From an uncultured Pseudoxanthomonas sp. (GTDB taxonomy: Bacteria; Pseudomonadota; Gammaproteobacteria; Xanthomonadales; Xanthomonadaceae), in the NCBI RefSeq assembly GCF_946886695.1, contig NZ_CAMPJD010000002.1, positions 1-64,000 of the forward strand: a stretch of 64,000 nt of DNA, written 5' to 3'. Made by a program: the position numbers and the translations under genes. This document shows, in pieces, positions 16,985-28,316 of the stretch (within the stretch, counting starts at the first letter, position 1; every line of letters starts with the position of its first letter). The notes under the pieces are model-generated. The model did no database searches. It was not told the origin of the DNA and saw only the letters and a list, made by a program, of their open reading frames with translations.

Positions 16985-19900
16985 TCAGAACTTCTGCTGG
17001 TACTTCAGGTAGACGAACCGTCCGATGTCGTAACCACCGTAATACGAGTAGCCCGAGCTAGGCTGCGAGTACATCGGCGGCCCATAGCGCTCGAACACGT
17101 TGTTGGCCCCGAACGAGATCGTCGCGTTCCAGGGCGCCTGGTAGCGGACCTGCACGTCGTGGAAGGTCGTGGAAGGTCGCTCGTGCATCCGCAGTATCTC
17201 GCCGCCCGTCCAGGGCGCGCGGTAGTTCGGCAGGCTGCAGATGTCGTCGAAGACGCAGCGCTCCTTCACCCCCGCGTAGTACCGCATCCCCCAGGACACG
17301 CCCCATGCCCCGTGCTCCCAGCCCAGATTGAGGTTGGAGCGGATGCGGAAGTTGCTGCCTATGCTCGTCGCGATGCCATTCAACTGCTGCGGCGGATTGT
17401 CCTCCAGGTCATCGGTCTTCAGTTCGAGCTTGCTGATGTACGTGCTCAGCCAGCTGGCACTGAAGATGCCCCACGGTGTCGTACGGCGGTAGTTGACATC
17501 GAAATCGAAACCCTCGGTCTCGACATGGCCCACGTTGATCGGCGTAGTGGTGAACGAAAGGATCTCGCCGGTGGCCGCATCACGTTCGAAGCGCGAGCCC
17601 GTCGATGCGTTGCAACGCGCCTCGATCCCCCGCAGGTAGCAGTCGTCCAGCACCTGGGTCTCGGTGTCGGCCACGATGGTGTTCTCGATGCGGATCGTCC
17701 ACCAGTCCAGCGACACGTTCAGCCCCGGCGCGAACGATGGACTGAATACCACGCCCAGCGTCGTCGATTCGGACGTTTCCGGAGTGAGGTCGGGATTCGA
17801 ACCCGATACGAAGGGGATCGGGGTCTGCGTCCCGGGACCGTCCGCGATGCCGTCGGCGTCATTGGCGGGCTGGCGGAAGTCGGCGGGCACGTCCTGCAGG
17901 CATCGCGCATTGCCGCGCGCGGCGCCGAAGGCGGTGTCGCACGGATCCGTGTAGAACGAGAACGTCTGCGACGCGCCGCCGTAAAGATTGCTGACATCCG
18001 GCGCACGGAAACCCTCCGCCCACGTGCTGCGGACCAGCAGCGAGTCCACGGGCTTCCATTTCAGGCCCAGCTTGCTGTTGGTGGTGTCGCCGAAGGTGTC
18101 GTAATCCGAATAGCGCGTCGCCGCACTGAGCGTCAGCTCGCGGGCCAGCGGTACCTCGGACAGCAGCGGCACCTGCACCTCGGCGTAGATTTCGTCGAGG
18201 CTGTAGCCGCCCGCCGTCGGCCCGGCCGCGAGATCGGTGGAACCGCCCGACTGGGCCAACGCATCGGGCGAGAATTCGCCGTATTCCTTGCGGTGCTCCA
18301 CGCCCAGCGCGACCGCCAGGTCGCCGGCCGGCAGCGTCGCCAGCGTGCCGGTGATGTTGGCGAAATAGTCCTGCGTCTTCGTCATCGAGACGGCTTGGCC
18401 GACCGGGAAGATGAACTGCCTGACGCCCGGGTCCGTCGCCGAGCCGTCACCCGGGCCGCCGTACCCGAACGGGAGCAGCGGGTTCCATGGCGTGCATTCG
18501 CCCTGGCTGGTGCCCAGCGGAATCGGATTGTCCGGTGTGCCGCACTGGACCACGCCCTGGCTGTTGAGGAACGAAGGGCCCACCGCCATCCGCACGGCGG
18601 CAAGGTTGAGGTTGCCGGTGCCGACCTGCACGCCCTTGTTCTGGTTGTAGAGGTAGCCCACGTCCCAGTCCCAACTGCGGCCGGCCAGGTCGAAGTAGCC
18701 CGACAGCGTGCCGCTGAAGCGGTAGGTGGTCAGCGAAAGCCGGTTCTCGCGCGGCACTTCCCAACCGCGACGGGTGAAGTGCACCGCGGTGGGATCCGCG
18801 TCGCCGCTCTGGTTGCCGACGGGGTTGTAGTAGCTGTCGATCGACATCGGCGTATCGAACGCCTGCGACGAGTATGGATAGCCCGCATTGCGCGAGAACG
18901 AGGCGCGGTCGGTGTAAAGCATGTCGCCGGCGAAGCGGATGCGGTCGCCGAGCGCATGGTCGAGGTTGACGAACACCGACTTGCGTTCGATGCCCGCCAG
19001 CAGCGTGGACTGCTGGACCGGCAGCGAGAAGTCGGTGTCGTCCAGCGCGCGGTAGCTGTCCAGGTCGCGCGGATCGAGTCCGGGCGTCTCGCGCCGGAGC
19101 GTGAAGTTGCCGCGCCCGGGGACGATCAGGCGACCGTACTGCGTGGTTCCGCTTTCACCACCCGGCCTCGGTACCCTGCCCTCGCCCATCGGGAAGCGGC
19201 TCGCCGAGAACCAGCGGTCGGTGGCCCATACCGGATCTTCTTCCGTGTACTCCGCGCCGACGGTCACCGAACCGCGGTCGCCACTGAAACCGGCGATCAG
19301 GTCGAGTACCGTGCGCTGGCCGTCGCCCTGCGAGTATTGGCCGCCATAGACGCTGGCTTGCATGCCGTCCATGTTGCGCCGGGTGATGAGGTTGACGACA
19401 CCGGCCATCGCATCGGAGCCATACAGCGTCGATGCGCCGTCCTTCAGCACTTCGATTCGTTCGATCATCGCCGCCGGGATCTGCGAGAGGTCCTGGAAGC
19501 CACCGGTGGTGATGCCCAGCCGCTTCCCGTTGACCAGCACCAGGGTGCGGTTGGGGCCGAGGTTGCGCAGGTCGATGTACGCACCGCCCACCGCCTCGCC
19601 CGCGGCAAGCGGCGTGATGCGGCTCACCGCCGGACTGCCCGCGCTGGTGATGTTCTGCAGGATATCGGCGACGGAATTGAAGCCCTGCTTCTGGATCTCC
19701 TCGCGCGAGATCACCAGCACCGGAGCGGCCGTCTCCAGATCCACCTGTCGGATGCGCGACCCGGTCACCTCGATGCGATCCAGTGTGGTGGGCGCCGTGC
19801 CGGAGGGCGCCGGCGCCTCCTGCGCGTGGGCGGCCGCCGCGGTGGCCGCCCACGTGATCAGGGCGACGCGGATCGCGTCGCGCAATGCATGTCGTTTCAT
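16985..19900 (-). CDS. TonB-dependent outer-membrane receptor, unknown ligand
   Basis: The 971-residue product has a signal peptide (cleavage near AHA-QE, residues 24-26), a plug domain with LDRIEVTGSRIRQ, VISREEIQKQGF and IERIEVLKDGASTLYGSDAMAGVVN, and a long beta-barrel ending in YQQKF with a terminal Phe. It imports a substrate across the outer membrane using TonB energy. The ligand is not evident; receptors of this type in xanthomonads take up siderophores, plant sugars or peptides. The start was moved to the ATG at 19900 because a strong GGAGGAGAGG Shine-Dalgarno sequence precedes it and the signal peptide begins there. It stands alone. Confidence 0.93.
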   Translation of the reverse strand: MKRHALRDAIRVALITWAATAAAAHAQEAPAPSGTAPTTLDRIEVTGSRIRQVDLETAAPVLVISREEIQKQGFNSVADILQNITSAGSPAVSRITPLAAGEAVGGAYIDLRNLGPNRTLVLVNGKRLGITTGGFQDLSQIPAAMIERIEVLKDGASTLYGSDAMAGVVNLITRRNMDGMQASVYGGQYSQGDGQRTVLDLIAGFSGDRGSVTVGAEYTEEDPVWATDRWFSASRFPMGEGRVPRPGGESGTTQYGRLIVPGRGNFTLRRETPGLDPRDLDSYRALDDTDFSLPVQQSTLLAGIERKSVFVNLDHALGDRIRFAGDMLYTDRASFSRNAGYPYSSQAFDTPMSIDSYYNPVGNQSGDADPTAVHFTRRGWEVPRENRLSLTTYRFSGTLSGYFDLAGRSWDWDVGYLYNQNKGVQVGTGNLNLAAVRMAVGPSFLNSQGVVQCGTPDNPIPLGTSQGECTPWNPLLPFGYGGPGDGSATDPGVRQFIFPVGQAVSMTKTQDYFANITGTLATLPAGDLAVALGVEHRKEYGEFSPDALAQSGGSTDLAAGPTAGGYSLDEIYAEVQVPLLSEVPLARELTLSAATRYSDYDTFGDTTNSKLGLKWKPVDSLLVRSTWAEGFRAPDVSNLYGGASQTFSFYTDPCDTAFGAARGNARCLQDVPADFRQPANDADGIADGPGTQTPIPFVSGSNPDLTPETSESTTLGVVFSPSFAPGLNVSLDWWTIRIENTIVADTETQVLDDCYLRGIEARCNASTGSRFERDAATGEILSFTTTPINVGHVETEGFDFDVNYRRTTPWGIFSASWLSTYISKLELKTDDLEDNPPQQLNGIATSIGSNFRIRSNLNLGWEHGAWGVSWGMRYYAGVKERCVFDDICSLPNYRAPWTGGEILRMHERPSTTFHDVQVRYQAPWNATISFGANNVFERYGPPMYSQPSSGYSYYGGYDIGRFVYLKYQQKF

Positions 19901-20062
19901 TTGAACCCCTCTCCTCCGATGGCTGTCGTTCGCGTCGTGTTCGGTGAAAACATCGTTAAGCACCGAAGTTCGTACGCTACGGAGCCGGTCCGGCAGAGAG
20001 GTGTCCCGCGCGCGGCTTTGCCGGAACGCTTGTTGCGGTGTCGCGGTGCGCATATCGCGGAA

Positions 20063-20096
20063 AAACAAAAAGGCCCCGCATCGCTGCGGGACCTTT
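20063..20096 (-). terminator. groESL operon terminator, minus strand
   Basis: AGGTCCCGCA and TGCGGGGCCT (minus strand) form a stem around CGA with one mismatch, followed by TTTTTGTTTTTC. It lies 29-62 bases downstream of the groEL stop codon. Confidence 0.88.
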
Positions 20097-20124
20097 CCTG
20101 GAACGGTGACGCGGGAAGCGGGAC

Positions 20125-21816
<1,692 letters not shown>

Positions 21817-21866
21817 TCAGGAGGAATGCGGTGACGTGGGCGGCGGCGCAGGGCCGCCACGCGCGA

Positions 21867-22160
21867 TCAGCCGAGGATCGCGAGGACGTCGTCTTCCTTG
21901 ATGATCTTGTATTCGACGCCTTCGTACTTGTAGGGCGAACCCGAGTACTGGCCGTAGATCACCTTGTCGCCGACCTTCACCTTCGGGGCGCGCACGCCAC
22001 CGGTGGCGTCGATGAACTTGCCTTCGCCGACGGCGACGACTTCACCCTTGGTGGGCTTTTCCTTGGCGGCGTCGGGGATGATGATGCCGCCGACGGAGGT
22101 TTCTTCGGCTTCGATCGGCTTGACCACCAGGCGGTCGTACAGCGGCTTGATATTGCTCAT
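21867..22160 (-). CDS. groS: 10-kDa co-chaperonin GroES
   Basis: Heptameric lid for GroEL. The 97-residue protein has the typical N-terminus [12 protein letters not shown], the mobile loop [23 protein letters not shown] (split by the window of family motifs) and the end [17 protein letters not shown]. The start at 22160 has an AAGAGGA ribosome-binding site. It is the first gene of groES-groEL. Upstream lie a CIRCE operator in the 5' leader and a sigma-32 type promoter, so both HrcA repression and heat-shock sigma activation are expected. Confidence 0.98.
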   Translation of the reverse strand: MSNIKPLYDRLVVKPIEAEETSVGGIIIPDAAKEKPTKGEVVAVGEGKFIDATGGVRAPKVKVGDKVIYGQYSGSPYKYEGVEYKIIKEDDVLAILG

Positions 22161-22207
22161 GTCAATCCTCTTAAGTGATTGATTGGACTGGGAAATGGGC
22201 GGCGATG

Positions 22208-22234
22208 TTAGCACTCCCAACGGGAGACTGCCAA
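22208..22234 (-). promoter_or_regulatory. CIRCE operator (HrcA binding site)
   Basis: On the minus strand the sequence is TTGGCAGTC, nine bases, then GAGTGCTAA. The consensus is TTAGCACTC-N9-GAGTGCTAA: one arm matches 9 of 9 and the other 7 of 9. It is 48-74 bases upstream of the groES start, downstream of the sigma-32 promoter, so it lies in the 5' leader. HrcA repression is established for this element in many bacteria. Confidence 0.88.
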
Positions 22235-22275
22235 CGCCAGGGGCACAAAAACCCGACAGGGCCGGGATGCGAGGG

Positions 22276-22303
22276 ATATCGGGGTGCCCGGCGCGGTTTC
22301 AAG
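22276..22303 (-). promoter_or_regulatory. Sigma-32 heat-shock promoter of groESL
   Basis: CTTGAAA (complement of 22297-22303), 12 bases, then CCCCGATAT (complement of 22276-22284). This is a near-consensus RpoH promoter (CTTGAAA, about 13-14 bases, CCCCATNT). Transcription would begin about 100-110 bases before the groES ATG and run through the CIRCE element. Confidence 0.82.
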
Positions 22304-22364
22304 GGGTGGGCGCGCATATCGGCCGCAGGGGCGCCCGGACCGGGTCTGCGATAATCGATGCCCC

Positions 22365-22700
22365 ATGCCCGTCTTCCTGATCCTGTCGACCTGTCCCGAC
22401 GCCGACACCGCCCAGCGGTTGGCACGGGCGCTGGTGGACGAGCGCCTGGCCGCCTGCGTCAGCGTGCTGCCCGGCATGGTGTCGACCTACCGCTGGCAGG
22501 GCCAGGTGGAACAGGCCAGCGAGGTCCAGCTGCTGGCCAAGACCCCCGCCGACCGGCGCGACGCCCTGATGGCGCGGCTGGCCGAACTGCACCCGTATGA
22601 ACTGCCGGAGATCCTGGCGGTCGAAACCGCCGCCGGCCTGCCCGCCTACCTGGCGTGGGTCGCCGCTGAAACCCGGGCCGATGGCGCCCCCTCGAGTTGA
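22365..22700 (+). CDS. cutA: Divalent-cation tolerance protein CutA
   Basis: Small trimeric cytoplasmic protein linked to copper tolerance in E. coli, where cutA lies next to the dsbD gene as it does here. The 111-residue product shows LILSTCPD, LVDERLAACVSVLPG, VSTYRWQGQVE and HPYELPEILAV, all family hallmarks. A GATAAT hexamer at 22350-22355 lies only 9 bases before the ATG, so the transcript may be almost leaderless. The dsbD start follows 13 bases after the stop, so the two are co-transcribed. Confidence 0.95.
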   Translation: MPVFLILSTCPDADTAQRLARALVDERLAACVSVLPGMVSTYRWQGQVEQASEVQLLAKTPADRRDALMARLAELHPYELPEILAVETAAGLPAYLAWVAAETRADGAPSS

Positions 22701-22713
22701 AGACCCAGACCCG

Positions 22714-25008
22714 ATGACGCTGATCCGCACGCTGTTCGCCTTCCTGGCCGTATCCCTGCTCGCCGTGGTGGCACCCGCTGCATCGGCGGCGATCACCCAG
22801 GACGACCTGCTGCCGGTGGACGAGGCGTTCGTGCTGACGGTCACTGCACCGGCACGGGACCGCATCGAGATCCGCTGGAAGATCACCGACGGCTATTACC
22901 TGTATCGGCATCGCACCAGCGTGGAGACCGATGCGGGCTTCGCCGCACAGCCGTTGCAGTTGCCGAAGGGCAAGGCCTATCGCGACGAGTTCTTCGGCGA
23001 CGTCGAAACCTATCGCGGCGAACTGATCGCCACCCTGCCCGGCCAGCCTGCGCCCGAGGCCGACAGCGTTACCTTGAAGATCAAGTATCAGGGCTGCGCC
23101 GACGCCGGCATCTGCTACCCGCCGCAGACACGCACAGTGAAGGTCGCGCTGCCGGCCGCTGCGGGCGAGGCGTTCGTACCGCTCGGTGCGGGTGCGCTGA
23201 CGACTGGACTGCTGGGGCAGAGACCGCAGGCGGGCATGGACACCCTGCCGCTGCCGGCCGAACAAGCGTTCGGTTTCGAAGCGATCGCCTTCAATGGCAA
23301 CGAGCTGCTACTGCGCTTCACGCCGGCACGCGGCTATTACGTCTACCGCGACCGTACCTCGATGGCGCTGGAAGGCGCCGCCGGCGTCTCGCTGCAGGCA
23401 CCGCGCTGGCCGGCCGGCAAGGCCCACCGAGATGAGCACTTCGGCGATGTCACGGTCTACTTCGAGCAGGCCGAAGTGCCGGTGCCACTGCGAAGGGAGC
23501 ACGCCAAGGCCGCGCAGGCCACGCTGCGCGTGACCTTCCAGGGCTGCCAGACCGACGGCATCTGCTACCCGCCGATGACGCGACGGGTGACGCTGTCTAT
23601 CCCGGCCGGCACGACCACGCCGGCCAGCACACCCGACGTGCCCGCACCCGCCGCCGTCACACCGCTGCCGGCAACGGCGATACCGGACGATGCGACCGCC
23701 AGCGCGCCGGATACGACCGCAACGACCGCACCCATCGCAGCCGACGTGGAACGCACCCGTCCTCCCGAAGAGGTTTTGGCGCGCAACCAGCGCGGCGCCA
23801 CATCCCTGCTCGCGGCGCTGGCCCTGGCCCTGTTCGGCGGATTGATCCTCAACCTGATGCCTTGCGTACTGCCCATCCTGTCGCTGAAAGCGCTGTCACT
23901 GGCCGACAGCGGACGCAGCGGCGGACAGGCGCGCCGCAGCGCGCTCTGGTACACCGCCGGCGTGCTGGTCAGTTTCGTGGCGGTCGGTGCGCTGGCGATT
24001 GCCTTGCGCGCGGCTGGCCAGGCGCTGGGCTGGGGATTCCAGTTGCAGCAGCCGTGGGTGGTCGGACTGCTGGCCTATGTGATGTTCGCCGTCGGCCTGA
24101 GCCTGTCGGGCGTGTTCGCCATCGGCCATCGGCTGGCGGGCGCCGGACACGGCCTGGCGTCGCGCAGCGGCGCGGCGGGCGATTTCTTCACCGGCGTGCT
24201 GGCGGTGGTCGTGGCCAGCCCGTGCACGGCACCCTTCATGGGCGTGGCGCTCGCGTATGCGTTCACTGCTCCCACGCCGCTGGCGCTGCTGGTGTTCGCG
24301 GCGCTCGGCCTGGGGCTCGCCCTGCCTTTCCTGCTGATCGGCTTCGTGCCGGCGCTGGCGAGCCGCCTGCCGCGTCCGGGCGCGTGGATGGACACGCTGA
24401 AGCAGGTGCTGGCCTTCCCGATGTACCTGACGGCGGTCTGGCTGCTATGGGTGCTGGGCAAGCAGCGCGGCATCGACGCGGTGGGTTTGGCGCTGGTCGG
24501 CCTGGTGCTGCTGGCACTGGGGCTGTGGTGGTTCCAGCGTGTGCGCTTTGCTGCTGCGCCGTTGCAGCGCGCGCTGGCGCTGGCACTCACTGCCTCCGCA
24601 CTGGTGCCGCTGGCGATGGTGCACCGGCTGCCGACGGAGATAGCGACGGCCCCGACGGCCGAAGGCCATGTGGCCTATTCGGCGGAACGTCTGGCGGCGT
24701 TGCGTGCGGAGGATCGCATCGTGTTCGTCGACATGACCGCCGACTGGTGCGTCACCTGCAAGGCCAACGAAAAGACCGTATTGAACACTGACGCATTCCG
24801 CGACCTGCTGGCAGAGCACGATGCAGTGATGATGACGGGCGACTGGACGAACGTGGACCCGGCGATCACCGCGTTCCTCGAACAACACAAAGCCGTCGGC
24901 GTACCGCTGTACGTGATGTATCCGCGCAACGGTGGCGAAGGCGAGGTGTTGCCCACCGTGCTGACCCACGACACGATGCGCCAGGCGTTCGAACGGGCGG
25001 CACGATGA
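22714..25008 (+). CDS. dsbD: Thiol:disulfide interchange protein DsbD with duplicated N-terminal domain
   Basis: Inner-membrane protein that carries reducing electrons from cytoplasmic thioredoxin to periplasmic DsbC, DsbG and cytochrome c maturation proteins. The 764-residue product has a signal peptide, then two consecutive DsbD-alpha-type domains, each with a QGCxxxGICYPP redox pair (Cys128/134 and Cys278/284). A Thr/Pro/Ala-rich linker leads to the membrane domain with MPCVLPILSLKAL and SPCTAPFMG, and to a C-terminal thioredoxin domain with DWCVTCK (Cys679/682). E. coli DsbD has only one alpha domain and about 565 residues, so the extra domain explains the length. It overlaps the next gene by four bases (ATGA). 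Confidence 0.95.
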   Translation: MTLIRTLFAFLAVSLLAVVAPAASAAITQDDLLPVDEAFVLTVTAPARDRIEIRWKITDGYYLYRHRTSVETDAGFAAQPLQLPKGKAYRDEFFGDVETYRGELIATLPGQPAPEADSVTLKIKYQGCADAGICYPPQTRTVKVALPAAAGEAFVPLGAGALTTGLLGQRPQAGMDTLPLPAEQAFGFEAIAFNGNELLLRFTPARGYYVYRDRTSMALEGAAGVSLQAPRWPAGKAHRDEHFGDVTVYFEQAEVPVPLRREHAKAAQATLRVTFQGCQTDGICYPPMTRRVTLSIPAGTTTPASTPDVPAPAAVTPLPATAIPDDATASAPDTTATTAPIAADVERTRPPEEVLARNQRGATSLLAALALALFGGLILNLMPCVLPILSLKALSLADSGRSGGQARRSALWYTAGVLVSFVAVGALAIALRAAGQALGWGFQLQQPWVVGLLAYVMFAVGLSLSGVFAIGHRLAGAGHGLASRSGAAGDFFTGVLAVVVASPCTAPFMGVALAYAFTAPTPLALLVFAALGLGLALPFLLIGFVPALASRLPRPGAWMDTLKQVLAFPMYLTAVWLLWVLGKQRGIDAVGLALVGLVLLALGLWWFQRVRFAAAPLQRALALALTASALVPLAMVHRLPTEIATAPTAEGHVAYSAERLAALRAEDRIVFVDMTADWCVTCKANEKTVLNTDAFRDLLAEHDAVMMTGDWTNVDPAITAFLEQHKAVGVPLYVMYPRNGGEGEVLPTVLTHDTMRQAFERAAR

Positions 25009-25598
25009 AGGTCACCACGCCGCGCATCCTCGCCGTCGCCCTCGTGGCCGGCGGCCTTGGCCTGGTGGCCAGCCTGTGGTTCAACGGCAACCCGCTGTGG
25101 CGGACCGGACCCGGCGAGCGCGCCCTGCACGCCGCGGTGAATGCGACGGCCCCCAAGCCTCCGGAAGGCGTCACGCCTGCCGGCATCGGCGATCCCATGC
25201 CGGCGATCGCGCTGCCGGGGCTGGACGGAAAGATCGTCGATCTCGCGGCCACCTACCGGGGCAAGCGCCTGCTGATCAACGTCTGGGCCAGCTGGTGCGG
25301 GCCCTGCATCGAAGAGATGCCCGAATTGCAGCGCTTCGCCACATCCCAGGGAACCGAGGGCGTCCAGGTGGTGGGTCTGGCGCTGGACACACCTGAGGGC
25401 GTACAGGACTTCCTGTCGCGCGTGCCGGTCGGCTATCCCATCGTGCTGGACACGCCCGGTCCGGCCGACGCCAGCGTCTGGCTGGGCAACGCCAAGGGCG
25501 TACTGCCATACACCGTGCTGGTGAGGGCAGACGGGAAGATCGAGCGGCAGAAAGTCGGGCCCTTCCAGCATGGCGAGATCAGCGGGTGGGTGGACTAG
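25005..25598 (+). CDS. TlpA/ResA-type thioredoxin-like protein
   Basis: The 197-residue protein has one N-terminal membrane anchor or uncleaved signal (residues 7-26) and a thioredoxin domain with the active site WCGPC (Cys98 and Cys101), preceded by KRLLINVWASW. It sits in the periplasm attached to the inner membrane and is likely a disulfide reductase acting on cytochrome c or another thiol substrate. Its start overlaps the dsbD stop by four bases. DsbD is therefore the obvious electron donor, and the two are translationally coupled. Confidence 0.9.
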   Translation: MKVTTPRILAVALVAGGLGLVASLWFNGNPLWRTGPGERALHAAVNATAPKPPEGVTPAGIGDPMPAIALPGLDGKIVDLAATYRGKRLLINVWASWCGPCIEEMPELQRFATSQGTEGVQVVGLALDTPEGVQDFLSRVPVGYPIVLDTPGPADASVWLGNAKGVLPYTVLVRADGKIERQKVGPFQHGEISGWVD

Positions 25599-25809
25599 GT
25601 TCGCGGGGGAAGTTCATCGAACCTGCTGCCATCGTGGCGTGACCACACTTCGGCAAGCACACCGTCGCGGATTGCTGCCCCCTTGCAAGTCCTTGATCCC
25701 AGATGGGTCGCCCCGGAATCAAACAATCGCTTAAAACAAAGCAAACTTCGGCGAACTGGACAGCATCGCCGGCTTCAAGCAGACTGCCGCCCTTCCGCTG
25801 GAGGCGTCG

Positions 25810-26250
25810 ATGGCGAAGCTGCTGGTCCTGCATGGCCCCAACCTCAACCTGCTCGGCACCCGCGAGCCGGAGGTCTATGGCCACGCGACGCTGGCCGACA
25901 TCGATCTGGCGCTGACGGCGCAGGCCCAGGCCGCCGGGCATCAGCTCGCGACGTTCCAGTCCAATGCCGAGCACGCGCTGGTCGACCGCATCCAGGCGGC
26001 CCGCACCGACGGCACCGCCTTCATCCTGATCAACCCCGCCGCCTTCACCCACACCTCGGTCGCTATCCGGGACGCGCTGGCGGCCGTGGCCCTGCCCTAC
26101 ATCGAAATCCACCTGTCCAATCCACATACCCGCGAGCCGTTCCGCCACACCAGCTACGTCAGCGACAAGGCGGTCGGCGTGGTCTGCGGCTTCGGGGCAG
26201 ACAGCTACCGCTACGCGCTGGACGCCGCCCTGCTGCGGCTGCCCGCCTGA
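25810..26250 (+). CDS. aroQ: 3-dehydroquinate dehydratase, type II
   Basis: Third step of the shikimate pathway: anti-dehydration of 3-dehydroquinate by a dodecameric cytoplasmic enzyme. The 146-residue product has the flexible-lid motif [17 protein letters not shown] with the catalytic Arg and Tyr, [30 protein letters not shown] and [15 protein letters not shown], all diagnostic. Its length is standard. It lies 47 bases upstream of accB in the same direction. The aroQ-accB-accC order is conserved in many gammaproteobacteria. Confidence 0.98.
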   Translation: MAKLLVLHGPNLNLLGTREPEVYGHATLADIDLALTAQAQAAGHQLATFQSNAEHALVDRIQAARTDGTAFILINPAAFTHTSVAIRDALAAVALPYIEIHLSNPHTREPFRHTSYVSDKAVGVVCGFGADSYRYALDAALLRLPA

Positions 26251-26297
26251 CTTTCCTCTGTTCCCCGCGGGGAACGACGTTCAACCACGAGGCTCCC

Positions 26298-26774
26298 ATG
26301 GATCTCCGCAAAATCAAGAAACTGATCGACCTGCTGGAAGAGTCGAACCTGGCCGAAATCGAGATCAAGGAGGGCGAAGAGTCCGTGCGCCTGGCGCGCA
26401 CGCCCAAGGGCGGCTACGCCGTGCCGGCACCGGCCCCCGCCGCCTATGCCGAACCGCGCCCCGCCGCGCCCATGCCGATGAGTTCGCCCACCGAAGCCTC
26501 CACAGGCGGCACGGCCAAAGCCGGCAACGCTCTGCCCGATGGCCACGTGGTGCGTGCACCGATGGTCGGCACGTTCTATGCGTCGCCGTCGCCGGACAAG
26601 CCTGCGTTCGTCGCCATCGGCCAATCGGTGAAGGCTGGCGAGACGCTGGCGATCATCGAAGCCATGAAGATGTTCAACCCCATCGAAGCCGACGTCTCCG
26701 GCACGGTGCTGTCGATCCTGGCCGAAAGCGGCCAGCCGATCGAGTTCGATCAGCCGCTGTTCGTGATCGGCTGA
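26298..26774 (+). CDS. accB: Biotin carboxyl carrier protein of acetyl-CoA carboxylase
   Basis: Carries the CO2-loaded biotin between the carboxylase AccC and the transferase AccAD in the first committed step of fatty acid synthesis. The 158-residue protein starts [17 protein letters not shown], has a Pro/Ala-rich linker (about residues 41-80) and a C-terminal biotinyl domain with EAMKMFN, in which Lys124 is biotinylated. Its length is typical. The next gene, accC, begins 10 bases after its stop, so the two are co-transcribed and their subunits made together. Confidence 0.98.
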   Translation: MDLRKIKKLIDLLEESNLAEIEIKEGEESVRLARTPKGGYAVPAPAPAAYAEPRPAAPMPMSSPTEASTGGTAKAGNALPDGHVVRAPMVGTFYASPSPDKPAFVAIGQSVKAGETLAIIEAMKMFNPIEADVSGTVLSILAESGQPIEFDQPLFVIG

Positions 26775-26784
26775 GGCCCGCACC

Positions 26785-28152
26785 ATGCTGGACAAAGTCG
26801 TCATCGCCAACCGGGGAGAGATCGCGCTGCGCATCCTGCGCGCCTGCCACACCCTGGGCATCCGCACGGTCGCAGTGCATTCCACCGTCGACCGCAACCT
26901 CAAGCACGTGGCCATGGCGGACGAGTCGGTCTGCATCGGCCCGGCCGCCTCGAAGGACAGCTACCTCAACATCCCGGCGATCATAGCCGCGGCCGAAGTG
27001 ACCGACGCGCAGGCCATCCATCCGGGCTACGGCTTCCTGTCGGAGAACGCCGACTTCGCCGAGCGCGTGGAGCAGTCCGGCTTCATCTTCATCGGTCCCA
27101 AGGCCGACACCATCCGCATGATGGGCGACAAGGTGGAGGCGATCCGCGCGATGAAGGCCGCCGGCGTGCCGTGCGTGCCCGGCAGCGGCGGGCCGCTGGG
27201 CGAGGACATCGTGGCCAACACCAAGATCGCGCGCGAGATCGGTTATCCGGTGATCATCAAGGCCGCGGGCGGCGGTGGTGGCCGCGGCATGCGCGTGGTG
27301 CATGTCGAGGGCGCGCTGAAGGCCGCCATCGAGACCACCAAGTCCGAAGCCAAGGCGGCGTTCGGCAATGGCGAGGTCTACATGGAGAAATTCCTGGAGA
27401 ACCCGCGCCACGTGGAGATCCAGGTACTGGCCGATGGCCAGGGCAACGCCATCCACCTGGGCGAGCGAGACTGCTCGATGCAGCGCCGCCACCAGAAGGT
27501 GGTGGAGGAAGCACCCGCCCCCGGCATCACCGACGAACAGCGCGCGGAGATCGGCAAGGTCTGCGTGGAAGCCTGCCTGCGCATCGGCTACCGCGGCGCG
27601 GGTACGTTCGAGTTCCTGTACGAGGACGGCCGCTTCTACTTCATCGAGATGAACACCCGCATCCAGGTGGAGCATCCCGTCACCGAGCGCATCACCGGCA
27701 TCGACCTGGTCTGCGAACAGTTGCGCATCGCGGCCGGGCAGAAGCTGACCATCAGGCAGAGTGACATCGTGCTGCGCGGGCATGCGATCGAGTGCCGCAT
27801 CAATGCGGAAGACCCGGACACCTTCATGCCGCACCCGGGCCTGATCCAGCACTTCCATCCGCCGGGCGGACCGGGTGTGCGCGTGGATACGCACATCTAC
27901 GAAGGCTACCGCGTGCCGCCGAACTACGATTCGATGATCGCCAAGCTCATCGTGCACGGCCCGGACCGCGAAACCGCCATCGCCCGCATGCGCGTGGCGC
28001 TGAGCGAGATGGTGATCGACGGCATCAAGACCAACATCCCCCTGCAGCAGCGCATCATGCGCGACCAGGGATTCCAGGCCGGCGGCCAGAACATCCACTA
28101 CCTGGAAAAGCGCCTGGCCGAGCGCAAGAGCAAGACGATCTCGCTGGTCTGA
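26785..28152 (+). CDS. accC: Biotin carboxylase subunit of acetyl-CoA carboxylase
   Basis: ATP-grasp enzyme that carboxylates the biotin on AccB using bicarbonate. The 455-residue product contains the N-terminal fold start [17 protein letters not shown], the ATP-binding loop [12 protein letters not shown], the metal-binding [16 protein letters not shown] and the carboxylate-binding region near RINAEDP. Its length matches E. coli AccC (449). It is the last gene of aroQ-accB-accC; a hairpin terminator shared with the convergent small gene follows. Confidence 0.98.
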   Translation: MLDKVVIANRGEIALRILRACHTLGIRTVAVHSTVDRNLKHVAMADESVCIGPAASKDSYLNIPAIIAAAEVTDAQAIHPGYGFLSENADFAERVEQSGFIFIGPKADTIRMMGDKVEAIRAMKAAGVPCVPGSGGPLGEDIVANTKIAREIGYPVIIKAAGGGGGRGMRVVHVEGALKAAIETTKSEAKAAFGNGEVYMEKFLENPRHVEIQVLADGQGNAIHLGERDCSMQRRHQKVVEEAPAPGITDEQRAEIGKVCVEACLRIGYRGAGTFEFLYEDGRFYFIEMNTRIQVEHPVTERITGIDLVCEQLRIAAGQKLTIRQSDIVLRGHAIECRINAEDPDTFMPHPGLIQHFHPPGGPGVRVDTHIYEGYRVPPNYDSMIAKLIVHGPDRETAIARMRVALSEMVIDGIKTNIPLQQRIMRDQGFQAGGQNIHYLEKRLAERKSKTISLV

Positions 28153-28247
28153 GGCGGTGATGCATCGCCCCTCGCATCCGCACGGGCGATGCATGTGGCG
28201 GAAGGCGGCTGCAGGACATCATCGGCGACGGACGCCTTGCGTCCGCA

Positions 28248-28286
28248 CAAAAAAAGAAAGGCCGGGATGTCACCATCCCGGCCTTT
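28248..28286 (-). terminator. Terminator between accC and a convergent gene
   Basis: AAAGGCCGGGATG (28257-28269) and CATCCCGGCCTTT (28274-28286) form a perfect 13-bp stem with a four-base loop. The A run at 28248-28255 makes a strong U tract for minus-strand transcripts. It can also stop accC transcription from the other side, though with fewer T residues. Confidence 0.92.
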
Positions 28287-28316
28287 CATTGTCTGTGGCC
28301 ATCGGCGGCCTGAGGC

